Source: Urbifossiella limnaea
GTDB taxonomy: Bacteria > Planctomycetota > Planctomycetia > Gemmatales > Gemmataceae
DNA length: 64,000 nucleotides
Assembly: GCF_007747215.1 (NCBI RefSeq)
Contig: NZ_CP036273.1
Coordinates: 992,001 to 1,056,000, forward strand
Direction of reading: 5' to 3'
Shown here: positions 31,898-41,002 of the stretch, piece after piece
Layout of the letters: every line of letters starts with the position of its first letter
Position numbering within the stretch: the first letter of the stretch is position 1
Notes under the pieces: model-generated
What the model saw: only the letters and a program-made list of their open reading frames with translations
The model's database searches: none
Told to the model about the DNA's origin: nothing
Made by a program: the position numbers and the translations under genes

Positions 31898-32683
31898 GTG
31901 ACCGACGACCCAATCACCCGACCGCCGCCCCGCTGGGCGTGGCTTCGTGCCCTGGCGGACTGGTGCGAGCGGCGGAATAGCCCCCTGTCGCCGGCCGGGA
32001 TGTGCGTCGTGGGCCTGCTCGCGGGGTCGCTGTGTGGCGCGGCGATCTGGCTCCTGACCGACCGGGTCGGGTTGGCCCTCCTCGACGCCGCGATCGCGTT
32101 CCCCCTTCCCTGGGTCTGGCTCGAACTCCGGTACCGGGCGTGGCGGCGGCGGTTCGAGGCCCAACTCCCCGACGCGCTGGCGCTCGTCGCGAGCGCGCTG
32201 CAAGCCGGACACAGCCTCGCCGCGGGATTGACCGTCGTCGCGGAGGAGATGGCGCCCCCCAGCGCGGCCGAGTTCGGCCGGGTCTACGAGGAGCAGCTGC
32301 TGGGCGTCCCGCTGGACGAGGCCCTGACCGCGATGCTGAGACGGGTCGGCTCGCCCGAGCTGCGCCTGTTCACCGTCGCCATCCAGTTGCAGCGGAACTC
32401 CGGGGGTCAACTTGACCAGATCCTCGACCGGCTCGCGTCGCTCATCCGGGCCCGGCGGGCGACCCTCGGGTACGCCGCGGCGGTCAAGTCCGCGATGTTG
32501 TTCGACGCCCTGCTCGTGTCGTGTCTCCCGCCGGCGGCGCTCCTGATCGCCTGGCACGTCCGCGCGGACGCCGTCGTGCGACTCTGGGAGCCGGCCGACG
32601 GGGTCCGCCCCGGGGCCGTCGCCCTGGCCGCGTGGGGGGCGGGCGCGCTCTGGGTCGCGTACCGGGCGGCCCGCGACCGCTAA
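31898..32683 (+). CDS. TadB-like type II/IV secretion inner-membrane protein
   Basis: The product has 261 residues. GTG 31898 is chosen because GGGGGG precedes it and the longer frame from 31766 translates the repeat. Membrane helices lie at about 30-75 and near both ends of the C-terminal half (AMLFDALLVSCLPPAALLIAW; VALAAWGAGALWVAYRA). Between them is a T2SSF/TadB motif region: DALALVASALQAGHSLAAGLTVVAEEM, then FGRVYEEQLLGVPLDEALTAMLRRV and LRLFTVAIQLQRNSGGQLDQILDRLA. Such proteins form the platform of Flp/Tad pili. No other tad genes are in the window, so it is isolated. Its stop overlaps the convergent TIR-FGE stop by 4 bases. Confidence 0.85.
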   Translation: MTDDPITRPPPRWAWLRALADWCERRNSPLSPAGMCVVGLLAGSLCGAAIWLLTDRVGLALLDAAIAFPLPWVWLELRYRAWRRRFEAQLPDALALVASALQAGHSLAAGLTVVAEEMAPPSAAEFGRVYEEQLLGVPLDEALTAMLRRVGSPELRLFTVAIQLQRNSGGQLDQILDRLASLIRARRATLGYAAAVKSAMLFDALLVSCLPPAALLIAWHVRADAVVRLWEPADGVRPGAVALAAWGAGALWVAYRAARDR

Positions 32684-33996
32684 CCCGCCGCGGGGCCGCC
32701 GCCGGTGTCGCCCGTCGCCTCGGCCGCGCCGAAGCACACCCGGCAGCCGATCGTCTCGTCCTGGTAGCCCGGGGCGTAACTCAGCCGGCGGGCCGCGCGG
32801 CAGTGCCGCGCCGCGTCCTTCCAGCTCCCGCCGCGCAGGGTCCGGGACGACCCGTGGGCCGGCCCGGTGGGGTTCACCCCGCCCTTGAGCGGCCCGGCGT
32901 ACCAGTCCTGGCACCACTCCCACACGTTGCCGTGCGTGTCGAACAGCCCCCAGGCGTTCGGCGCGAGCCGGCCCACGGGGTGGGTGTGGCCCTGGCTGTT
33001 CCCCGCGTACCAGCCCGCGGCCGCCAGCGCCGGTTCCCCCTCCCCGGTGTGGTACGCGGTCGCCGCCCCGGCCCGACACGCGTACTCCCATTCGGCCTCG
33101 GTCGGGAGCCGGTACGGCCGGCCGTCGGACCGCCGCAGCCGGGCGCAGAACTCGGCCGCGGCGTCCCAGGAGAGCGACTCCGCCGGGTGCAGGTCGCCGC
33201 GGAAACGACTCCCGTCGGCGCCCATGACCGCACGCCACTGGGCCTGCGTCACGGGCGTCGTCGCCATGTAGAAGCCGGCCGCGATCGTGACCGGGTGTGG
33301 GCCCTCGGTGTCCCGCCGCCCGGGCTCGTCCGGCGGGCTCCCCATCCGGTAGTGGCCGGGCGGAATCCACACGAAGCGCATCCCGGTCGCGGTGACCACC
33401 TCGGCCGGGAGCTGGTGGAAGCTCGCCCACCGGAGCTGGCGCTCCCGCGCCTCCGCCGGGGCGGAGCCGGCGCCCGGCAGGGGCGCCTCGGGCCCGCGGC
33501 CGGCGGGGGCGCCGGGGACGAGCGCGAGCGCCGCCTCGACCCCCTGCACGACCCGGTCCACGTGGGCGGGGAAGTCGCGGCCGGCCCGCACCTCGATCGC
33601 ATTCCGCCGGGCGAGTGGCTGAAGGTCGGCCGGCAGGTCGGCCGCGGCCGGCATCGTGGCGCGGCCGGTCAGGACCGGGACGACCGGGATGCCCCGCCTC
33701 AGGGCGACGCCGACCTCGAGGCGGACGAAGTCGGTCGGGTCGTCGAGCCGCCGGGCCCCGGCGCGGGGTCCGTCCTCGAACGTCGCCCCCAGCCAGCCGT
33801 CCCCGATGACGGCCAGGAGGACGCCGCAGGACCGGATGTGGAAGTCGAGGTGCTCGACGAAGTCGGCGCCGGGGGGGATGGTGTCGATGTCCATGAACAC
33901 CGTCCCGGGGCCGAAGTGCTCCACCAGCCGGTCGCGGAGCAGGTGGGGGACGTAGGGGGTGTCGTTCCGCCGGTAAGAAATGAAGATCTGGGGCAC
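32680..33996 (-). CDS. TIR domain fused to FGE-sulfatase domain
   Basis: The product has 438 residues; GTG 33996 has GAGAGG upstream. Residues 1-130 are a TIR domain: IFISYRRNDTPYVPHLLRDRL, VFMDIDTIPPGADFVEHL, CGVLLAVIGDGWLG and DFVRLEVGVAL. The last includes Glu94 at the position of the TIR catalytic Glu, in an FxxxE rather than WxxxE context. Residues about 205-430 are a formylglycine-generating-enzyme-like domain: FVWIPPGHYRMGSPPDE, YRLPTEAEWEYACRAG, NVWEWCQDWY, RTLRGGSW. In true FGE a Cys follows GGSW; here it is GGSWKDAARHCR, so only one of the two active-site Cys residues is present, and the domain may act as a ligand-binding or substrate module. Convergent with the TadB-like gene. Confidence 0.88.
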   Translation of the reverse strand: MPQIFISYRRNDTPYVPHLLRDRLVEHFGPGTVFMDIDTIPPGADFVEHLDFHIRSCGVLLAVIGDGWLGATFEDGPRAGARRLDDPTDFVRLEVGVALRRGIPVVPVLTGRATMPAAADLPADLQPLARRNAIEVRAGRDFPAHVDRVVQGVEAALALVPGAPAGRGPEAPLPGAGSAPAEARERQLRWASFHQLPAEVVTATGMRFVWIPPGHYRMGSPPDEPGRRDTEGPHPVTIAAGFYMATTPVTQAQWRAVMGADGSRFRGDLHPAESLSWDAAAEFCARLRRSDGRPYRLPTEAEWEYACRAGAATAYHTGEGEPALAAAGWYAGNSQGHTHPVGRLAPNAWGLFDTHGNVWEWCQDWYAGPLKGGVNPTGPAHGSSRTLRGGSWKDAARHCRAARRLSYAPGYQDETIGCRVCFGAAEATGDTGGGPAAG

Positions 33997-34451
33997 GAGT
34001 ACCTCTCCCGCGCCTCGCCCCGCGGTAGGCATCGCTCCCCGGCGGCGGTGGCGATCGTGTCCATACTACTGGAACCCGGCCGGGCCGCACGCGAAACCGT
34101 GCGTGGCCTGGCGGGCCGAGTGTTCCTGCCCGTCGGACAACTTACCGCGGGCGGGCTCAAGCCAATTCGGGGTGTCGCGCCCGATGTCGTGCTTCGCCTT
34201 GGGAACGAAGTATCGCATCCCGGGAGGGACCTCGGTCTCAACGGGGTCGGTGACCCACACCCGGGCCGGCGAGGGCGCCTTGAAACGTCATTGAACTTCG
34301 GCCGTCACCGGTACATCATCCCACATAGCCTGGCGGGCGTGGCCCGGGTGGATTGGTTCCGTGTCTGCCCCACCGAGCGGACGAGGGTCGAGCGGTATTC
34401 CCGGGGGCCGTCACGGGCGGCGGAGAAGTCGAAGTCGCGACCGAGGCTACC
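33997..34451. other. Divergent intergenic region with a possible gene scrap
   Basis: About 455 bp between the TIR-FGE gene (leftward) and the zinc-ribbon/TIR gene (rightward). It must hold both promoters, but none is clear. On the minus strand 34260-34066 reads VWVTDPVETEVPPGMRYFVP and KAKHDIGRDTPNWLEPARGKLS, which looks coding and could be a fragment of a lost gene, though no family is recognised. Confidence 0.35.
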
Positions 34452-37013
34452 ATGACGCGCCCGACCTGCTCGTTCTGCGAGTCCGCCGTTCCCGACGGGG
34501 GTGGGTTCTGCCCGCGGTGCGGCGGCGAGGTTCCCGAGCACGCCGGGGAAACGCTCCTCCTCCTGCAACTCCAGGCGGTCCGGACGACGATTCGCGCCCG
34601 CGCGCTGGGGGTACTCGGCCCGGCGGTCCGGGCCGCGGCCGAATTGCTCGGCCGCGAGCCGGGGCTCGCGGCCCGCTGTGCGGACGCGCTCGTGTGGACC
34701 GGCCGGGAGGCCTTCCGGCTGCTCGACGAGGACGCGGGCCTGTCCCGCACCCTCCCGGCCGCCGAGCTGGTCGCCGGGCTCCTCCCCCCGACCCTCTACC
34801 CCGAACTCCGTACCCATGTGGCCGACCACCAGAAGGTGCGGGACGCCTTCGTCCGCGCCGAGGCCGGGTGGAAACAGGGCGGCCCGCCGTCGGCCCGGAA
34901 GGCGCGGGCCTGGTTCGACGCGCTCGCCGACAAGAGCGGGTTCGACCCGAAGGGGCTGCGGGCGTGCGTCTACGCCGCCCCGCACCAGTGGCCGACCGTC
35001 GCCGCGGCGCTCGACGCGGATGCGTTCGAGGCCGCCCGCGCGCTCCGGGAGGTCGCGGCCGGCGACGCCGAGTTCGCGCAGAAGAACTACGGCCGAGCGC
35101 GGGCGTGCTACGCGGCCGCCCGCAAGGCCGAGCCGTCGGCCGCCGCGGCCGACGGACTCGCCCGGTGCGCCGCCGCGACCGGCGACCCGGCCGGGGCGGT
35201 GGCGCACTCCCGCGAGGCCGTCCGCCTCGGCAGCACCGACCCGTTCACGTTCAACCGCCTCGCCTGGACGCTCTGCACCACCGGAACCCCGACGTCGGCG
35301 GGCGTGGGCGAGGCCGTCCGCGCGGCCCGCCGGGCGGTGGAGCTGGCCCCCGCGACCGCGGCGTTCTGGGACACGCTCGCGGAAGCCCTGGAGCGGGCGG
35401 GCGACCTGCACGGCGCGGCCGCCGCCGCCCGCGAGTCGCTCCGCTGGGGCCGCGGCAAGGACGCGTACCAGACCCGCATGGACCGGCTGTGCGCCCTGCT
35501 CCCCGCCCCCGCGAGCGACGACGAGATCGACCTGTCGGGCTCGCCGCGGGCTGGCGAGAACGGGGTCGAACTCGCCCGGCCGGCGGACAGCGGAGTTGCC
35601 CTCGGCCGGTCCCCGGGGGCGGACGACGGCGGCGACCTTGAGCTGTCGCTGGAGGCCGATTCGAGCGAGGCCGGGCCGGTATCGGCGAAGCCGAGACCGA
35701 CCCCGAAGCTGCCGGTCTCGTCCGACTCGGACAGCGAGTTCGAGCTCACCCTCGACGACTCGGCCGACGCGGGGAGCCTGGGCAACCTGGAGTCGGCGGC
35801 GCTCGACGACGAGGGGAAATGGGACAACTTCGAGACCGATTTCGAGATTCCCAACGTGTCGGACGAGTCCGGCTGCGAGGCCGTGGCGCGGGAGTCGGAC
35901 GCGGACTCGGAGGAGTCGTCCGAGGACATCGTGTTCGACGACGAGGACGGGGCGGGCGAGGACGACTCGTCCGCGAGCGGGGAGGCACTCCTGGCCGACG
36001 ACGAGGACGAAGACTCGCCCCGCGCGTCCATGAGCCGACCGCGACGGTCGGCCCGCGACGACGAGGCCGATGCCCGCCCGGCGAAGCCGACCGGCGGGTG
36101 GAGGACGCCGGCCGCCGGCGCGGCGAAGCCGACCGGCGGGTGGTGGGCGCGGCTGACCGGCCGCGGCGGACGCGCCGAGGTCCCGAAGCCGGCCACCGAC
36201 CAGGTTCACTTCTCGGTCACCGCCCCGGCGGTCATGCAGCCCGGCCGGGCCTACGTGATCGACGCCTGGGCCCACCTCGCGGCGCAGCGGCAGGAGGTAC
36301 TCGAGCGGGCCCGCGAGGCGCAGCGTGGCGGGCCGATCGCGTCGCGCACCAAGGGTGGTATGGAGGTCGCCCGCGGCACCACTGTCGCCGTACACCTGCG
36401 GGTGCCGACACTCGTGATCGACGACCCCGAGGACACGATCCTTTGGACCGGGGAGATCGGCAACGCGACGTTCCCCGTCCGGGTTCCGGCGAACACGCCG
36501 GCGGGGGCACAACCGGGCACGCTGCGGGTGTTCGCCAGCGGGCTGGAAGTCGCCAAGCTCCACTTCGAGCTGGAGGTCGGCGCGGCGGAGGCGCCGCCGG
36601 CGCCGGTCGCGGCGCGGGAGCGGCGGCACCGGACGGCGTTCGCGTCGTACGCCAGCCCGGACCGGGACGCCGTGCTCGCCCGGGTGCAAGGCATCCAGAA
36701 AGTGCTCCCGGATCTCGACGTGTTCGTGGACGTGGCCGCGCTGCGGTCCGGCGACCGGTGGGCGGAGCGGCTTGAGAAGGAGGTCGTCGGGCGGGACGTG
36801 TTCTACCTGTTCTGGTCGGCGCACGCCCGGGCATCGGACTGGGTCCGCCGGGAGTGGCAGACGGCCCTCGCGGCACGCGGCGTCGAGTACATCGACCCGG
36901 TCCCGCTCGCCCCGCCGGACCAGGTCGCGCCGCCGCCGGAGTTGGCCGCCCACCTCCACTTCAACGACTGGGTCCTGGCGTACACGCGCGGCCGCCCGAC
37001 GCCGCCCGGGTGA
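34452..37013 (+). CDS. Zinc-ribbon / TPR / acidic / beta-module / TIR protein
   Basis: The product has 853 residues; ATG 34452 is preceded by CGAGG. Residues 6-23 are a zinc ribbon (C6xxC9...C20xxC23). Residues about 40-350 are helical with TPR-like units (AQKNYGRARACYAAARKAEP; DPAGAVAHSREAVRLG; TAAFWDTLAEALERAGDL). Residues about 356-523 are highly acidic and Ser-rich, probably disordered. A beta-rich module at about 586-700 begins HFSVTAPAVMQPGRAYVIDAWAHL. The TIR domain is 727-853 (RTAFASYASPDRDAVL, DVFVDVAALRSGDRWAERL, FYLFWSAHARASDWVRREW) with Trp797 and Glu801 in the WxxxE motif linked to NADase activity. The beta module and TIR are paralogous to the end of the Hsp70-TIR protein next door. 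Likely cytoplasmic NAD-cleaving effector with a TPR sensor half; function inferred. Confidence 0.85.
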   Translation: MTRPTCSFCESAVPDGGGFCPRCGGEVPEHAGETLLLLQLQAVRTTIRARALGVLGPAVRAAAELLGREPGLAARCADALVWTGREAFRLLDEDAGLSRTLPAAELVAGLLPPTLYPELRTHVADHQKVRDAFVRAEAGWKQGGPPSARKARAWFDALADKSGFDPKGLRACVYAAPHQWPTVAAALDADAFEAARALREVAAGDAEFAQKNYGRARACYAAARKAEPSAAAADGLARCAAATGDPAGAVAHSREAVRLGSTDPFTFNRLAWTLCTTGTPTSAGVGEAVRAARRAVELAPATAAFWDTLAEALERAGDLHGAAAAARESLRWGRGKDAYQTRMDRLCALLPAPASDDEIDLSGSPRAGENGVELARPADSGVALGRSPGADDGGDLELSLEADSSEAGPVSAKPRPTPKLPVSSDSDSEFELTLDDSADAGSLGNLESAALDDEGKWDNFETDFEIPNVSDESGCEAVARESDADSEESSEDIVFDDEDGAGEDDSSASGEALLADDEDEDSPRASMSRPRRSARDDEADARPAKPTGGWRTPAAGAAKPTGGWWARLTGRGGRAEVPKPATDQVHFSVTAPAVMQPGRAYVIDAWAHLAAQRQEVLERAREAQRGGPIASRTKGGMEVARGTTVAVHLRVPTLVIDDPEDTILWTGEIGNATFPVRVPANTPAGAQPGTLRVFASGLEVAKLHFELEVGAAEAPPAPVAARERRHRTAFASYASPDRDAVLARVQGIQKVLPDLDVFVDVAALRSGDRWAERLEKEVVGRDVFYLFWSAHARASDWVRREWQTALAARGVEYIDPVPLAPPDQVAPPPELAAHLHFNDWVLAYTRGRPTPPG

Positions 37014-37043
37014 CACCGGTCGCCGGTACGCCGGGCGTTCAGG

Positions 37044-40000
37044 TCACTGAGCGGGCCGACGGCGAAACGCCAGCGTCCAGTCGTTGAAGTGCATGCCCGC
37101 CAGTTCGGGGGGCGGCGCGACCTGGTCCGGCGGGGCGAGCGGGACCGGGTCGATGAAGTCCCGCCCGCGGGTGTCCAGGGCGCACCGCCACTCCTGCTCG
37201 ACCCAGTACGACGCCCGGGCGTGCGTCGACCAGAACAGGTAGAACACGTCGCTCCGGGGGATCTCCCGTCGAAGGTCCGCCGCCCAGTCCCGGCCCGACC
37301 GGAGGGACAGCACGTCCAGGAACACGTCGAGCCCGGGGGCCGCCTTCTGGATGCCCTGCACGGCGGCGAGGACCGTGTCCCGGTCCGGGCTGGCGTACGA
37401 CACGAACGCACGCCGGTACCGCCGCTCCTCGGTCGCCACCAGAGCCGCCGCGCCGGCGGCCGGCCCGACCCGCAGCACGAACGAGACCCGCGCGACCTCC
37501 AGCCCGTCGACTCGAACCGACGCGACGCCCGCCCGCCCGCCCGGGGCGGCGTCGGCGGGCACCTCGACCACGAAACTCACGCTCCCGACGCTGCCGGTCC
37601 AGAGGACCGTGCCTTCCGGGTCCGCGACCGTCAGGCCGCTGATCCGAAGGGTGACGGTCAGGCTGACCCCGCGTGCGACCGCGACCGGCCCCTGCGTGCG
37701 GACCTGGATCGGTTCCCCGCCGGCCTGCTCCCGGGCGCGGGCGACGACCCGCTCCCGCTGCTCCTCCAGGTGCGCCCACACGTCTACCACGAAAACCGCC
37801 CCCGGCGGGACGGCCGGCGGCGCGGTGACGGAGAAGTGGACGTGATCCACCTGGTGGCCCGGGACGGCCTCCGAACAGTCCCGCGAGCTGCCGCCGCGCC
37901 CGCCCTTCGTGATCGCCTCCTGCACCGGCTGGATGTGCTGCTGGCTCACCGCCGCCATCTCCTGGAACGCGTCGTCGTCGTTGGACAGATCCACGCGCGA
38001 CAGCCTGCGGCTCGCCTCGTCCAGCTCGCCGCGGAACCGGACCTGGCGGTCTGCTGGGAGGCCGCCGAGTTGGCCGCGGCACTCCTGGATCATCTGGTCG
38101 AGCGCCAGCTTCAGCATCGGCGCCGGCGGCCGCTCCCGGCCCCCCGTCTTCCCGCCGCTGATCACGTCTTCCAGCTGGCGGACGAGGTCGGCGACCTTCT
38201 CGGCCACCCGGCCCCACGCCGGCTGGTCCGTCTGCTTGTACGCCCGGTCGGCCTCCGCCTTCGTCGCGTCGAGCGTCGCCCCGACCTTCTGGTCCTTCAG
38301 CGCCGGCTTCTTTGCCTCGGCCTTCGGCAGCAGGCTGCGGGCCTCGTCGAACAGCGCGTCCACCTCGGCCTTCGGCGGCACGAGACTGCCGCTCGCCGGC
38401 AGCGACTTCGTCAGCACGATCAGCTTCTTGAAGAGCATCTCGATCTGGACCTTCTCCGGGAACTCGGGCCGGAACAGGTCCTCGATCTCCGCTATGACCC
38501 GCTCGCACTCGGCGGCGATGCGCGCCTTCTGCGGCCCGTCCGGCACGTACGCCATCCGGCTCTCGAACCGCAATCGCTCCCGGGCGAACTCCGCCTTCAG
38601 CTCCTCCGGCGTCCGCACCGACGGCGCGGTAAACCGAACCTGCTGGGACTTGCGGATCGGCGTGTTCAGCACCGCGGCGGTCACCCGCATCGCGTAGTCG
38701 GCCCCGATCTCCAGCTCCAGTTCGACCTTGCTGTTGGCCGGTAGCGGGGCGCTGAACCCGTCCAGCTTGAAGGTGCTCAGCAGCACGTCCTCCTGGTACA
38801 GGTCGATCGTGATCTCGCGCATCTCCACCAGGGTCTTGAACGGCGGCGCCTTCCCCTTGAACGGCAGCGGCACCCCCTCGGCGGCGATGACGACCAGGCC
38901 CGACGCCGTGCCCACGGCGATCGGCTTGGGGAGGATGGCCTTCGGCGGCGGCGGCGGCGGGGCGGCGGCGGCGGCGGGGTGACGCACCCGGACCGTCTTG
39001 CGGAGCACCTCCGACCCGTCCGGCGCCGCCACCACCAGGGTCAGCTCGTTGTCCTCGCCCTCGATCAACTCCACCTCGACGAGGAACTTGCCGTCCGGCC
39101 CGGTCAGCCCGCGCCCGCCGCCGGCCGCCCCGCCGGTGACGGATACGCGGTAGCCGGCGACGGCGGTGCGGCCCTCACCAGGCTGCACCTGCCCGGTCAC
39201 CTGCAACAGCGGGTCGTCGGTCGTCTCGGGGATGTACGTCAGCGACACCCCGCCCTCGGTCGTACCGGCGATCACCGCCACCATCGCCGCCCCGACGGCC
39301 ACACTCAGGTCGAGCACGTCCTCGTCGATCTCCTCCGGTTCAAGGCCGAAGTCGGACGCCAGCCGCTCGCGCACCGCCGGCACCCGACACGACCCGCCGA
39401 CGAGCACCAGGCTGTCGATCGCCTCGCGCAGTTTGGCCCGCAGCGGCTCGGGGAGCGGGAGGGTGCTCCCCGCGGGGACGAGCTCGGCGGCCACCAGCAC
39501 GTCGAGCGTCTGCCGCATCGTGCGGGCCAGGTCCGGCTCGATCATTTCGAGGAAGTCCTTCCGCGTCAGCGTGAACGCGAGCTGGACCGACTTCGGCGGG
39601 GTGGAGTCGTCCTTGAACACGCCGGGGGCGCGGACGTCGGCCCTGAGGGCCTTCGACAGCCGCATCTTCACGTCCTCGGCGTGCCGCATGAGAGTCGCCC
39701 AGCGGGCGTCCCGCTCGGGCTGCTCGGGGTCGATGCGCAGGACGTACCCCATGTCGCGCAGCTCCTTGAGCATGCGGGTGGCGACCTTTTTGTCGAGGTT
39801 GTACCCGCCGAGTTCCCGGTCCCCGCCGAACCCGACCGGCCGGAACGCGCCGGCCGCGCGCTCGACCAGGGTGATGTCGAACGTGCCGCCGCCGAGGTCG
39901 TACACGAGCACCCGGAGGCGCGGGTTCGGCTTACCGTGGGTGAAGGCCATGGCGGCGGCGACCGGCTCCATCAGCAACCGCCCCTCGACGTTCAGCCCGG

Positions 40001-40430
40001 CGAGTCGGCCGGCCGCCTGCGTCCGCTCGACGGCCAGCCCGTCGAAGTACGCCGGGTGCGTCACCACCGCGTCGGTCACCTTCACCCCGAGGGCGTCCTC
40101 GGCGATCTTGACCATGTGGCGGAGCACCTCGGCCGACACCCGCTCGGGCAGCCACTCCTCGTCCCCGACGCGGGACAGGTGCTGCGTTCCCATGTACTTC
40201 TTGACGAACCGGACCGGAGTGACCCCTTCCGCCGCCAGCGACTCGGCTTCGTCGCCGACCTTTAGCTCGCCGTCCACCCGGCAGACCGCCGAGGCGTGGG
40301 TCAAGCGACCGAGGTCGTCGCCGAGGACGGTGACGGGGCCGAACACTTTTCCCTTGTCGGGGAAGCTGCCGGGGACCGCGACGACGCTGTGGGTAGTTCC
40401 CAGGTCGATGCCGACGACGACGCGTTCCAC
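37044..40430 (-). CDS. Hsp70 (DnaK-like) chaperone fused to a TIR domain
   Basis: The product has 1,128 residues from GTG 40430; the open frame extends to 40676 but the Hsp70 fold begins here (VERVVVGIDLGTTHSVVAV). ATPase motifs are intact: phosphate-1 GIDLGTTHS, connect/phosphate-2 VYDLGGGTFDITLVE (about residue 175), adenosine LVLVGGSCRVP (about 340). A substrate-binding-like beta part with an Ala/Pro linker (about 440-650) and a long helical region (about 660-860) follow. Then comes the HFSVTAPPAVPPGAVFVVDVWAHL beta module (about 867-980). The C-terminal TIR (1000-1128) carries FVSYASPDRD, VFLDVLSLRSGRDW and YWVEQEW, with Trp1076 and Glu1080 forming WxxxE. Coupling a chaperone ATPase to a probable NADase in one chain is unusual; a misfolded or foreign-protein sensor is the natural guess. 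A small partner gene lies 28 nt upstream. Confidence 0.9.
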   Translation of the reverse strand: MERVVVGIDLGTTHSVVAVPGSFPDKGKVFGPVTVLGDDLGRLTHASAVCRVDGELKVGDEAESLAAEGVTPVRFVKKYMGTQHLSRVGDEEWLPERVSAEVLRHMVKIAEDALGVKVTDAVVTHPAYFDGLAVERTQAAGRLAGLNVEGRLLMEPVAAAMAFTHGKPNPRLRVLVYDLGGGTFDITLVERAAGAFRPVGFGGDRELGGYNLDKKVATRMLKELRDMGYVLRIDPEQPERDARWATLMRHAEDVKMRLSKALRADVRAPGVFKDDSTPPKSVQLAFTLTRKDFLEMIEPDLARTMRQTLDVLVAAELVPAGSTLPLPEPLRAKLREAIDSLVLVGGSCRVPAVRERLASDFGLEPEEIDEDVLDLSVAVGAAMVAVIAGTTEGGVSLTYIPETTDDPLLQVTGQVQPGEGRTAVAGYRVSVTGGAAGGGRGLTGPDGKFLVEVELIEGEDNELTLVVAAPDGSEVLRKTVRVRHPAAAAAPPPPPPKAILPKPIAVGTASGLVVIAAEGVPLPFKGKAPPFKTLVEMREITIDLYQEDVLLSTFKLDGFSAPLPANSKVELELEIGADYAMRVTAAVLNTPIRKSQQVRFTAPSVRTPEELKAEFARERLRFESRMAYVPDGPQKARIAAECERVIAEIEDLFRPEFPEKVQIEMLFKKLIVLTKSLPASGSLVPPKAEVDALFDEARSLLPKAEAKKPALKDQKVGATLDATKAEADRAYKQTDQPAWGRVAEKVADLVRQLEDVISGGKTGGRERPPAPMLKLALDQMIQECRGQLGGLPADRQVRFRGELDEASRRLSRVDLSNDDDAFQEMAAVSQQHIQPVQEAITKGGRGGSSRDCSEAVPGHQVDHVHFSVTAPPAVPPGAVFVVDVWAHLEEQRERVVARAREQAGGEPIQVRTQGPVAVARGVSLTVTLRISGLTVADPEGTVLWTGSVGSVSFVVEVPADAAPGGRAGVASVRVDGLEVARVSFVLRVGPAAGAAALVATEERRYRRAFVSYASPDRDTVLAAVQGIQKAAPGLDVFLDVLSLRSGRDWAADLRREIPRSDVFYLFWSTHARASYWVEQEWRCALDTRGRDFIDPVPLAPPDQVAPPPELAGMHFNDWTLAFRRRPAQ

Positions 40431-40458
40431 GGGCGTGCACTCGGGAGAGGGGGTTCGG

Positions 40459-40923
40459 TCAACGCCGGCGGGAGCCTCCGATGCTGACGGCCGTCTCGGC
40501 CAGCAGCCGCTCCTTCCGGTAGATCGCGGGGCACTCGGTGTACGCGACGCGCGGCGGCGGCAGGTCGTCGCGGACCTGGAACCCGCGGACGTCCGCGGCG
40601 GCGCGCGTCTCGGCGGTCCACTCACGGCCGGCCGGGTCGTCGGCGCTGACGCCGAAGCCGGCGAGCAGCTCATCAAGGTCGACGCCGATCCGCCGCACCA
40701 TCTCGGCGGCCGCGACGGGAGTGCCGGCGTCCAGCTCCGTCCCGGCTCGCGCGACGTGGAACCGGGCCTGCGCCACGGCCCCGAGGATCCAGTCGAGCTG
40801 GGCGTGGTAGCCGTGACCGGCCTTGCCGAGCGCCTTGTGGACGAGGGAGGCCGCGTTGTCCGGCGCGGCCGGGTCGCGGAGGGGCCGCTCCTCGCACGGG
40901 ATCGGGATGTCGTCAGGCGTCAC
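40459..40923 (-). CDS. Small helical partner of the Hsp70-TIR protein
   Basis: A protein of 154 residues; GTG 40923 has GGAGG 7 bases upstream. It starts MTPDDIPIPCEERPL, then NAASLVHKALGKAGHGYHAQLDWILGAV and AAAEMVRRIGVDLDELLAGFGV, ending with a less ordered CPAIYRKERLLAETAVSIGG segment. No family is certain. Position directly before an Hsp70 gene, the size and the acidic/helical character would fit a GrpE-like exchange factor or a J-type cochaperone, but no HPD or GrpE signature is visible. Separated from the Hsp70-TIR start by 28 nt, so co-transcribed. Confidence 0.6.
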   Translation of the reverse strand: MTPDDIPIPCEERPLRDPAAPDNAASLVHKALGKAGHGYHAQLDWILGAVAQARFHVARAGTELDAGTPVAAAEMVRRIGVDLDELLAGFGVSADDPAGREWTAETRAAADVRGFQVRDDLPPPRVAYTECPAIYRKERLLAETAVSIGGSRRR

Positions 40924-41000
40924 GGTCGGCCTCCGACAAGTACCACACGCGCTGGGCGGCGGGGTCGGGGCGGAGCGGGCGGTCAGCTCGCCCGCCGCCG
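40913..41000 (-). pseudogene. C-terminal scrap of a gene upstream of the chaperone pair
   Basis: The minus-strand frame ending at 40913 reads PLRPDPAAQRVWYLSEADRDA and a stop, overlapping the GTG of the next gene by 11 bases, as expected for a coupled operon. It is cut at about 41000 where the TerD-like fragment of the other strand begins. The reading is short, so confidence is low. Confidence 0.35.
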
Positions 41001-41002
41001 GC

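Noticed and set aside
28370-34090. 1,906-codon minus-strand frame
   Set aside because: Shadow of the caspase and TadB-like genes; the true minus gene there is the TIR-FGE gene in another frame.
34305-37016. 903-codon minus-strand frame
   Set aside because: Mirror of the zinc-ribbon/TIR gene, which has all the domain motifs.
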